The notes under the pieces were generated by a model, which saw nothing but the letters and a program-made list of their open reading frames with translations, was not told where the DNA came from and ran no database searches. Made by a program: the position numbers and the translations under genes. From positions 62,001 to 126,000 of IMG/VR virus record IMGVR_UViG_3300044712_000688: 64,000 bases of DNA. One strand, written 5' to 3'. Positions 12,969-20,913 of this stretch are shown here, one piece after another; positions within the stretch are counted from its first letter, which is position 1; each line of letters begins with the position of its first letter. Origin of the DNA: a virus.

Positions 12969-15900
12969 GTGAGCTCAGCATTCACTACTCTCATCAGCAA
13001 GATTGAAAACTACTACGCTGATCACGACTACACTACCGAGGATGCCGAGTATCTTTCTCGACTAGCCATCGTTGAGTACGCTAAGGAAAAGAACGCGCTG
13101 GTTGCTTCAGCTCGTCAGGTTCCAGAGACTTCGATTGACAACATCATCGAGACAGCAATCCACTTCAACCTAGATGCTGACCCGAGCGAGTGGATGCTAT
13201 TTGCAGCTAACGCTGTTGACAACGTCCTCAACTACTCCCACCACGGAATCATCGCCTCTGGCCTTGGCGAATACACCGACTTCCTACCTCTAGGACACCC
13301 TTCACGTACTAACCGCGGTGCTATGACCGCATCTGCTCTATCTCAGTTGACTGCCCTCTGGGTGGCCGGAGATCCTCGCATTGCTTCGGAGCAGGCTCGT
13401 CTTGACGTTTACAGTGCATATGCGACCAAGCCTGGGTCAGTAGAAGCCGACTACGCTAGCGCAAAGCTAGGTGCTTTAGTTGCTGCTGGCTATGTCCCAG
13501 AAGACGTAGTACTTCCTGTTACTGCAGCTTTCAAGATGAGCTTCGCTATGCGTTCTGCAATGGCAAAGGCGCTGGCCGCTGTTCGTCGTCGTCACCGTGA
13601 CGGTCGATTCGCGGAAGAGTTCGGACGTCTACGTGGGTTCTTCAAGCGCGGAGACGGAAGCATCTTCTCCGAGGATGGCCGTATTGTTGGTGCGCCAGCT
13701 GGAACTAATAACTTCCAGATTGAGATTAAAGACAGTCCAGAAATTCCTGATGGCATCTACACCATTGACGCTGCAAAGACTGCGCCAGTAAAAGCTATTC
13801 TTTCTAAGCGTGCGCTTTCTAAGGTAAAGGGTCTTAAGGCTAACCGCTCCATCACAAACCCGAGCAAGGCAGATATTGCTTCTGCAATTCCTCTAGAAGA
13901 CTTCCTAAAGACCCGTGCAGATGCTCCAGAGGGCTGGACCAAAAACGAAGACGGTTCTTTCACCTCTAAGACTGGTCAGACCGTAAAGGCAATTACCACC
14001 CAGCCTAAGGGCGACTATATGGTTGAGGGCGCAGGCGAGAGCGGTGCCATTGACCCTAACACCCCGATGTTTGAGATTCGCGATAAGAATGGCGAGCTTC
14101 TAGGTGTTGGTCAGAACTGGGCAGGTCTTAACAAGATTGCTATGACCTATGACGCCCTAAGTGGCGAAGGTAGCAACACTCCAGACGAGCCAGGGCTAGA
14201 CCAGAAGGCTGGTGGCTCTAATCTTGACTCGCTAGTTAAGGAGCTAAAAGACGCTTCGTCTAAGTGGATGGATGAACAGCGCTTCAGCCCAGACGAGTAT
14301 GACGAGGCCACGGATGCAATGCCAGACCCTGCCGTTACTGCTGACTTTATTCTCCAAGCTGAGAAGTCGGGGGACACCTCGGAACTCAAAGGGCTACTTG
14401 ATGCTTATGAGGAAAGGCCATATGCTGAAGTCCTTAAGAAGGCAATTGAGCGTATTGATGGTGAAAAGGGTCTAGACCAGAAGCCGGGAGAAGGCAAGAA
14501 CTGGTATGACAACACCATTGACTTTGACCACCTATCTGATCCAGCTAACTGGAAGGGCTTTAAGGAAGGTACCCATGAGTACGTCTCTCCAGATGGAAAG
14601 CTAGAGCTAACTTGGGAGCCAGACGGTGAGCCAGACATGGGCGATGGCGCTACAGATCTGTCTGGAATTAGTGTTACCTATGATGGTCAGCCAATTGGCT
14701 CTTACTTGGCAAGTTACCGTGATTTAGAAGACGGCGACATCGCAGATGGCCTAAAGGATCTTTTCAAGAAGGAAAGCTGGTTCAGCCCAGACAACCTTGT
14801 TAAGTTCGGCCAGTATGGCAGTGCAGAATACAACAGCCCTGACGGTGGTGGCGTATACGTTGAACCTAAGGGCTCTAAGTATGAAGTTACTAAGTCGATT
14901 CCTCAGGGTATGATTGACGAAAACGTCGAACACTCCTATGAAAAAGTCGAGACCTACAACACCAAGGAAGAGGCCCACAAAGCGGCCGAAGACTTTGCAA
15001 GGTTGCTTGAGGACCCTTCGAAGAAGTATGACCTTCTATACGGGGACTGGAGTGACAGTGACGGTGGCTTTGATCAAGCTCCGGGCGAACCTACAAAACT
15101 AAGCGCAGCTGGTAAGAAGATTGCCAAGGACCTAGGTGACCACAAGTTCTTCCTCGAAGAGGATGCAGACGGAAACTTTACTGGAGGAGAATCAACTTAC
15201 ACTTCTCCAGATGGTCGTGTAGAAGTTAAGTACCGTGACGGCTCTTGGTTTGATGACGAGAAGGGCTACGTTGCTTGGGACGAGATGCAGGTCTCTGTAG
15301 ACGGCAAGCCAGTTGACAGCGTACTTCGCAACAAGCGAGAGTCTTGGCCTGACTTTCTTGACCGTGTTGCTGCTATGGCAGAGAACGGTCTAGAGAACCC
15401 TAACTATGCAGAAGAGAAGAAGGCTAAGCGCGAAGCCGACCGCAAGGCTCAGGAAGACTTCTATAACTCTCCAGAGCAGGTAGAAAAGCGTGCCCGCGCT
15501 AAGTGGGAAAAGGAGCAGGAAGAAGCTGCTCAGGCTCAGGCTCGTGATGCAGCTGACAAAGAAGGTCTACTTAAGAAGGTAGATGATCTAGCAAACAAGA
15601 TCTTCAATGGTGAAAGCGACGACAGCATCTGGGTTGGCGACGAGGACGAAGAAGGCTTCCGCAACTGGGGCGTCTATAACGAAGATGGCGAAGAGGTTGC
15701 GACCGGAAACGCTGGACCAAACTGGGACGCTACTGATATTGCTTCCGAAATTCGTGATGGCGTTAACTCGTACCTAGACAAGAAGATGGAAGAAGAGGCT
15801 GACTTCCAGTCGGGCTTTGACCAGAAGGCTGGCGAAGACAAGGCGGAGGCACCAGCTAAGCCACTATCTGAAAAGCAGATGGAACCAGCTACTGACAAGC

Positions 15901-18392
15901 AGTACGCACTTCTTGAGGAGCTTAACTCAGAGCGTGATGGTATTGACCCAGTCACTCAGAAGGCTATTGACGATGCACTAGCCAACAAGAACCTGACAAA
16001 GGCTCAGATGGCGTCTCTGTTTGGCGACCTTACTAAGAAGCCTTTCAAGCCAAACGTAGACCCTACCAAGCCAACCGAGCGCCAGATCAACTCGCTTCAG
16101 GGCTACCTAACCACCAAAGAACTAACTCCTGACGAGATGAACGACATTCTTGCTCAGCTTGATGCGGGACTAGATCGCGACTCAATCGAAAAGATTACTG
16201 CCAAGCTACGTCGTCGTCCAGACCGTCAGCCGACTGAAGGATTTGACCAAGCTGCCGGAATTGACAGCGAGTTCGATGACGAATACGACTCGGCTCACGC
16301 TGATGTAGAGTCTGCAATTGACCAAGCTCTGGAGGACTACCAGAACTCGCTGGAGGCTGACGGACTATCTGAGGCAGAGATTTCTGACAAGATGGACGAG
16401 GCAAACCAGATTGCCGAGCGTCTGCGTGATTCGTCCAATGTTGCTGACGCACAGGGAGCCGAGCGTGACATTGCTAACGACACCACTGGTGGAATCTTTG
16501 ACAAGATTGTTGAAGACATTCGCACTAACGCAGAGGCTCTAGACTCACGTAAACAGAAGAACCTTGCTGACGCTGATCAGGCGAAGGCAGACGAGGTTCA
16601 GGCTGCGATTGACGGAGACGACTCTAGCTTCCTCGAAGACATCGTAAATGACCCGAGCTACAGCGAGTATCAGTCTCAGATTGAGGATGCTCTCGCTGAC
16701 ATCAACGCACGTAAGGGCGAAGAAGAGCCTGGATTTGATCAGGCTTCTGGTAAGACCATTGCTGATGCATGGGAAGGTCTAGACCAAGATACCAAGGACA
16801 GCGTAGTCGAGTCAATGAGCGACTACCTACTTAAGTTACGTCAAACTAACCCAGACGAGTTCTACGACATGGTTTATGACGTAGCTGTAGATCACCCAGA
16901 TGGCAAGCGTGTGATGCAAAAGCCTCAGAACTATGCCGAGGACTTCATTGACTTCTATGCTAATGAAGACCCAGAGCTGATTGCAGACATGCTTGAAAAT
17001 GCTGGAGTTGATCTTGACGGCTTTGACCAAGCTCCAGGCAAGACTCTATCTCCAAAGATGATGGAGCCAGCTACTGACGCTCAGTACAACTACTTGCAGA
17101 GTCTTTTCGACAGCAAGACTGGAATTGATGACGAGACTGCTCAGGCTGTTAAGGAAGCTCTTGACTCAAAGAACTTGACTAAGGCTCAGGCTGGTGGATT
17201 CATCGGTAAGCTCCGTGACCTTGGTGACAAGGAGAACATGGGCCAGTACGGCAAGCCTTCTCAGAAGATGATTGACTCTGTAAAGCGTGACGTCTACGCT
17301 AAGGGCCTATCTGACGCAGACCGCGAAGAAATTCTTAAGGGTCTAGAGGACAAGTCAAAGGGCGATGTCTCATTTATTATCAGCATGCTGAAAGAAATGG
17401 ATGACGTCGAGGGTGGTATTCCAAAGTACATTGACAGCCTAGTTCAGAGTGGCGACGTAGATGCATTGAAGCGTCTACGTGCTGACGATCGCTATGGTCG
17501 TTGGTCAAGCCAGATGGATGACGCTCTAGCAAAGATGGACTCTGGTAATCAGGGTTTTGACCAAGCTCCCGGGGAGCGCTCTAGCAGCGACCGAGGTCAG
17601 ATGAAGTCAGATCTATCTTCTCTAGCTGAAGAGGTAGAGAACAGCAATGAAATCGGCTACGCATTTCTAAACAAGAACTTCGTTGACGGTCTTGATCTGA
17701 ATGACCCTGACGACGCTTACTACCTACACGCTGAGTTGATGGATGCATACAAAGCAATGCGTCCTAACTCAGAAGAAGGTAAGGCATTGGAAGCTCGTCT
17801 TAAGAAGGCTGCTGATGACCTGCTCAACAGCATCGAGTCAGACCTAGGCCCTATTGAAGCAGCTAAGCGCGACCCAGAAGACATGGGAAGCAGTTTTGAA
17901 TTTGATAGTGCTGTAGATGACCTACCTGACTTCTTTGACTACTACTTCCCGACTGATGCATCATCGGATATGAGAAATGATCCAGATGGTGGTTCAGTTG
18001 GTGATGTTCGAGGTGGTGGCTGGGAAGCTTCTGTACGCTTCAACGAGGAAACTCAGAAGTGGGAAGCCGACATGACTTCGCCAGGATTTGCTTCCGAGAA
18101 CTACAGCGAGTCTTTCGATGACCAAGATGAAGCAGCCGACTGGGTAGCAAATGAGCTTGATCGCCAGAACACTTCAACACGTAATCGTGACACTAATATT
18201 CTTGCTGAAGATGGTCTTGCCGGACTCATCGAGGAGTATGGAGATGATCCAGCAGAACTAGCTGGCGTTCTAGAAGGTGTCATTGGATGGCTTCGAGGTA
18301 CTAACCGTGGACAAGCACAGAAGATTGCAAGTACTCTAGATGACTATGTTACTCGCCTACGCGAGCAGCTGGCCAAAAACCCAAAAGCCTAG
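12969..18392 (+). CDS. Giant multidomain virion polyprotein, zero-frame product
   Basis: A 1,807-residue protein starting at GTG 12969, six bases after AGGAAGG (12956-12962). Residues about 1-230 are helical and alanine-rich, ending in a basic HRDGRFAEEFGRLRGFF segment. The rest is a string of acidic modules separated by a repeated linker G-[LF]-D-Q-x-x-G, whose codons begin at 14193, 14469, 15066, 15813, 16239, 16731, 17019 and 17553. Internal duplicates include two MEPATDxQYxxL...LTKAQ domains (about residues 971 and 1363) and two SPDG-type beta modules. No enzyme motif is obvious in this part. Its last codons carry the slippery site CCCAAAA (18380-18386), so a fraction of ribosomes should read on to 20692. 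Between portal and protease genes, it is most likely a capsid-internal protein ejected with DNA. Confidence 0.8.
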   Translation: MSSAFTTLISKIENYYADHDYTTEDAEYLSRLAIVEYAKEKNALVASARQVPETSIDNIIETAIHFNLDADPSEWMLFAANAVDNVLNYSHHGIIASGLGEYTDFLPLGHPSRTNRGAMTASALSQLTALWVAGDPRIASEQARLDVYSAYATKPGSVEADYASAKLGALVAAGYVPEDVVLPVTAAFKMSFAMRSAMAKALAAVRRRHRDGRFAEEFGRLRGFFKRGDGSIFSEDGRIVGAPAGTNNFQIEIKDSPEIPDGIYTIDAAKTAPVKAILSKRALSKVKGLKANRSITNPSKADIASAIPLEDFLKTRADAPEGWTKNEDGSFTSKTGQTVKAITTQPKGDYMVEGAGESGAIDPNTPMFEIRDKNGELLGVGQNWAGLNKIAMTYDALSGEGSNTPDEPGLDQKAGGSNLDSLVKELKDASSKWMDEQRFSPDEYDEATDAMPDPAVTADFILQAEKSGDTSELKGLLDAYEERPYAEVLKKAIERIDGEKGLDQKPGEGKNWYDNTIDFDHLSDPANWKGFKEGTHEYVSPDGKLELTWEPDGEPDMGDGATDLSGISVTYDGQPIGSYLASYRDLEDGDIADGLKDLFKKESWFSPDNLVKFGQYGSAEYNSPDGGGVYVEPKGSKYEVTKSIPQGMIDENVEHSYEKVETYNTKEEAHKAAEDFARLLEDPSKKYDLLYGDWSDSDGGFDQAPGEPTKLSAAGKKIAKDLGDHKFFLEEDADGNFTGGESTYTSPDGRVEVKYRDGSWFDDEKGYVAWDEMQVSVDGKPVDSVLRNKRESWPDFLDRVAAMAENGLENPNYAEEKKAKREADRKAQEDFYNSPEQVEKRARAKWEKEQEEAAQAQARDAADKEGLLKKVDDLANKIFNGESDDSIWVGDEDEEGFRNWGVYNEDGEEVATGNAGPNWDATDIASEIRDGVNSYLDKKMEEEADFQSGFDQKAGEDKAEAPAKPLSEKQMEPATDKQYALLEELNSERDGIDPVTQKAIDDALANKNLTKAQMASLFGDLTKKPFKPNVDPTKPTERQINSLQGYLTTKELTPDEMNDILAQLDAGLDRDSIEKITAKLRRRPDRQPTEGFDQAAGIDSEFDDEYDSAHADVESAIDQALEDYQNSLEADGLSEAEISDKMDEANQIAERLRDSSNVADAQGAERDIANDTTGGIFDKIVEDIRTNAEALDSRKQKNLADADQAKADEVQAAIDGDDSSFLEDIVNDPSYSEYQSQIEDALADINARKGEEEPGFDQASGKTIADAWEGLDQDTKDSVVESMSDYLLKLRQTNPDEFYDMVYDVAVDHPDGKRVMQKPQNYAEDFIDFYANEDPELIADMLENAGVDLDGFDQAPGKTLSPKMMEPATDAQYNYLQSLFDSKTGIDDETAQAVKEALDSKNLTKAQAGGFIGKLRDLGDKENMGQYGKPSQKMIDSVKRDVYAKGLSDADREEILKGLEDKSKGDVSFIISMLKEMDDVEGGIPKYIDSLVQSGDVDALKRLRADDRYGRWSSQMDDALAKMDSGNQGFDQAPGERSSSDRGQMKSDLSSLAEEVENSNEIGYAFLNKNFVDGLDLNDPDDAYYLHAELMDAYKAMRPNSEEGKALEARLKKAADDLLNSIESDLGPIEAAKRDPEDMGSSFEFDSAVDDLPDFFDYYFPTDASSDMRNDPDGGSVGDVRGGGWEASVRFNEETQKWEADMTSPGFASENYSESFDDQDEAADWVANELDRQNTSTRNRDTNILAEDGLAGLIEEYGDDPAELAGVLEGVIGWLRGTNRGQAQKIASTLDDYVTRLREQLAKNPKA

Positions 18393-18409
18393 CCCCCAAT
18401 GAGGGGGCT
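18380..18409 (+). promoter_or_regulatory. Programmed -1 ribosomal frameshift signal
   Basis: CCCAAAA at 18380-18386 is a canonical X XXY YYZ heptamer in the zero frame (C CCA AAA). Four bases later AGCCCCC (18391-18397) pairs perfectly with GGGGGCT (18403-18409) around AATGA. The zero-frame stop TAG is at 18390-18392, inside the hairpin boundary. After slipping, reading continues with AGC at 18386. Confidence 0.8.
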
Positions 18410-20692
18410 GAGCCTGGATTAGATCAGGACGCTCCAGATTTAGACCGAATCAAGAGCATCCTAGATAAGTACCGTACTAAGCCAACTGCCACAGAGACTG
18501 TACGTCCATCTGTAGCCGAAGGCGAGCCGGGATCTAGAACTAATCCACTCGAACTTACTCAGGAGCAACTTGATGAAAAGCTTGCCTCTGTAACCGAGAC
18601 TAACAAGGCTGCGGCTTCCAGTGTTTTGTCTAGCGTACTAGACAAACTGCGCAATCCTAGAAGCATCAAAGATTGGGTACAAAAGTGGAAGAGAGACGGT
18701 AACCGACCTCTCCCAGTCAACCCTGCAAGTGAGACCCACTACACCGGCCCCAACCTATTGGTCTTGGAAAACGCAGCTTCAGAAAACGGATTCAGCGACC
18801 CTAGATGGATGAGTGCGTCTCAGGTTGCTCAGGCTGGAGGAACAATCCCAGCTGGAACCAAGGGTACTCAGATTCTTGTACCTAGCTTCTTTGTAACCAC
18901 CCGTGACGGCAAGGTTGTCGAGCACTTTGAGTTTAGAAAAGTCACTGTTTTTAATGGTGATCAGATTCAAGGAATCGCTCCATACAACGCTGACGAAAAC
19001 AAGTCCTACACCGCAAAAGAGGCTGTAGATATCATCCTTGACAGAATGCGTGAAGCAGCCGAGCTTCGAGGTGTCAAGGCTCCTGAAATGTTTGGTATTC
19101 AGCTAGATGAAAACCAGAATCCACGCTGGATGCCTAACTATCGCGGAGAAGTTGATAGGATCCGACTACCACTCCGAGCAAACTTTGATAGCGATGAGTC
19201 TTGGTTTAATGCCATTACCCACGAACTAATTCACAGCACGGGTAGAACCAACCGACTTAACCGAGAAGAAGTTAAGAAGGCACTAGATGGAAACAGCAAT
19301 GCCTACGCAGAAGAAGAGCTAACTGCCGAGCTAGGCTCCATGCTTCTATCAAAGATGTTTGGTCTTGACGCTGACCAAGATAACTCAATCAGCTACTTGC
19401 TCACTCACATTAGAAACCTAGATGGCATTGACGCGGATAAGGCCGTGACTGATGCCATGACTAGGGCACAGCTAGCTGCCGACTACCTGCTTGGTAACGA
19501 TGTTCTTCCTCAGTGGAACCCGCTGAAGACTAAGGTTGCCCCGACCCCACAGTCGGTAAGAATGGCGTCTACTACTCCAGAAGACTCGAGCCTGAACCCA
19601 GACACTAATCCTGATTCAGTTGATGCTCCTCTAGTAGGACTTGACCAAGCCCCGGGCAAGAAGCCTTTCAACCGCGCTAAGTCCGTGTCTGACAGCAAGG
19701 ATGCTAAAGAGCGAGTTCTATCTGGACTACTGGAAAAGATTAAAGAAGGTAAGGCTCCTTGGCGTAAGCCATTTAAGGATGACGCTAACTATGCTGGTGC
19801 ATTCGTTCCGCGTAACCCAGCATCGAAGCACATTTACAGCGGTATTAACTCGATTGTTCTTAAGCTGTACCAGCAGTTGTCTGGGTATGACGATCCTCGC
19901 TGGATGACCTACAACCAAGCCACAGAATTAGGTGGTCAGGTTCGTAAGGGCGAGAAAGGTGTACAAATCCTTGTTCCTTATAAGAGGGTCAAGAAAGAGA
20001 AGGATTCCTCAACTGGAGAAGAGAAGGTAACTGGTAGTTACGTAACATTTGGTGTAAAGACCGTGTTCAATGTTGAGCAGATTGATGGTCTAAACCTGCC
20101 TACCGTCAAGGCCGAGGCTGGAGAGCCTAAGACCCCGCTCGAGGCACAAGACTTCATTCTTGAGCGCTACCAAAAGTCAATGGAGGCCAAGGGTCTAAAG
20201 GCTCCTGAAATTTCATATACATATGTAGGTCAGTACGGTAGCCACTCATCTTCTCCAAACTGGGACCCAAGTTTCGACATGATTACCCTCCCAACCAAGG
20301 AGCAGTTCAATAGCCCAGAGGATATGTTTGACACCATTGCCCATGAGCTTGCTCACTCGACCGGACACAGGGATCGCCTTGACCGCACCGAGCTAACCAA
20401 GAACTATGGAACAAGCAATGCAGCCCGAGGTGAGGAAGAGCTTATTGCAGAAATCTCTGCAGCAATCCTAGCCAGCATGTTCGGTGTTAACAGCGACTTT
20501 GACAATACCGCGGCCTATGTAAAGAGTTGGCTAAAAGCACTACAGGATAACCCTGATATGGTTATGAAAGCCTCTTCTGAAGCTCAGAAGGTAGTAGACT
20601 ATTTGCTAGGTATGGATCTGGGAGACTGGAGCCCTATCGAGGGTTACCGAGCATCAAACAAATCTAAATCAGATGGAGACTCAGATGAGTAA
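18386..20692 (+). CDS. Tandem ArdC-type antirestriction metallopeptidase, -1 frame extension of the giant protein
   Basis: 768 residues read in the -1 frame. Two ArdC units: each has an N-terminal ssDNA-binding-type domain (first: NPASETHYTGPNLLVL, GFSDPRWM, GTKGTQILVP, VTVFNGDQI; second: NPASKHIYSGINSIVL, GYDDPRWM, GEKGVQILVP, KTVFNVEQIDGL) and a zinc metallopeptidase domain with HEXXH (HELIH at 19220-19234; HELAH at 20342-20356) and downstream EELxAE. ArdC-like proteins are antirestriction factors and are the core of phage and plasmid polyvalent proteins. From 18386 to the TTG at 18626 there is no ATG, GTG or TTG codon, and the linker G-L-D-Q recurs at 18416 and 19637, so I treat it as part of a 2,574-residue fusion and not as a gene starting at 18626. 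Confidence 0.85.
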   Translation, partial: SLAPNEGAEPGLDQDAPDLDRIKSILDKYRTKPTATETVRPSVAEGEPGSRTNPLELTQEQLDEKLASVTETNKAAASSVLSSVLDKLRNPRSIKDWVQKWKRDGNRPLPVNPASETHYTGPNLLVLENAASENGFSDPRWMSASQVAQAGGTIPAGTKGTQILVPSFFVTTRDGKVVEHFEFRKVTVFNGDQIQGIAPYNADENKSYTAKEAVDIILDRMREAAELRGVKAPEMFGIQLDENQNPRWMPNYRGEVDRIRLPLRANFDSDESWFNAITHELIHSTGRTNRLNREEVKKALDGNSNAYAEEELTAELGSMLLSKMFGLDADQDNSISYLLTHIRNLDGIDADKAVTDAMTRAQLAADYLLGNDVLPQWNPLKTKVAPTPQSVRMASTTPEDSSLNPDTNPDSVDAPLVGLDQAPGKKPFNRAKSVSDSKDAKERVLSGLLEKIKEGKAPWRKPFKDDANYAGAFVPRNPASKHIYSGINSIVLKLYQQLSGYDDPRWMTYNQATELGGQVRKGEKGVQILVPYKRVKKEKDSSTGEEKVTGSYVTFGVKTVFNVEQIDGLNLPTVKAEAGEPKTPLEAQDFILERYQKSMEAKGLKAPEISYTYVGQYGSHSSSPNWDPSFDMITLPTKEQFNSPEDMFDTIAHELAHSTGHRDRLDRTELTKNYGTSNAARGEEELIAEISAAILASMFGVNSDFDNTAAYVKSWLKALQDNPDMVMKASSEAQKVVDYLLGMDLGDWSPIEGYRASNKSKSDGDSDE

Positions 20693-20852
20693 AGAAAAGC
20701 CTGACATGCTAGGCGGATATACTGAGAATGATCCTGAGTATTGGACTCTTTTAGCCAAAATTATTGGTAATCCAGTACCAGATTACGAAGATGACAGTGA
20801 ATTCGTTGACGAAAACGGCGTTGTTATCAAAGATATCACACCTGATAAATAA
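20685..20852 (+). CDS. Small acidic protein
   Basis: A 55-residue acidic protein (MSKEKPDMLGGYTENDPEYW..., ending DITPDK). Its ATG overlaps the end of the ArdC frame (ATGAGTAA at 20685-20692), implying translation by ribosomes finishing the frameshift product. No TM segment or motif. Unknown function; a chaperone or head protein is possible. Confidence 0.55.
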   Translation: MSKEKPDMLGGYTENDPEYWTLLAKIIGNPVPDYEDDSEFVDENGVVIKDITPDK

Positions 20853-20871
20853 ATCACTTTGATAAATAACG

Positions 20872-20880
20872 GGTAAAATT
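20872..20880 (+). promoter_or_regulatory. Candidate late promoter element GGTAAAATT
   Basis: Identical to 12912-12920 and near-identical to 25869-25877 (GGTACAATT). It lies 34 bases before the ATG at 20914, after a run of AT-rich sequence; no -35 box is visible, so an activator-dependent or phage-specific promoter is possible. Confidence 0.4.
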
Positions 20881-20913
20881 AGTCTAGGGTTTCTGACTTT
20901 ATAGGATTGATGG

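Noticed and set aside
18391-18409. Hairpin as an intrinsic terminator of the giant gene
   Set aside because: No T-tract follows, and coding continues in the -1 frame right through it.
18626-18628. TTG as the start of the ArdC gene
   Set aside because: No ribosome site lies before it, and upstream codons in the same frame form a sensible protein with the repeat linker, back to the frameshift site.
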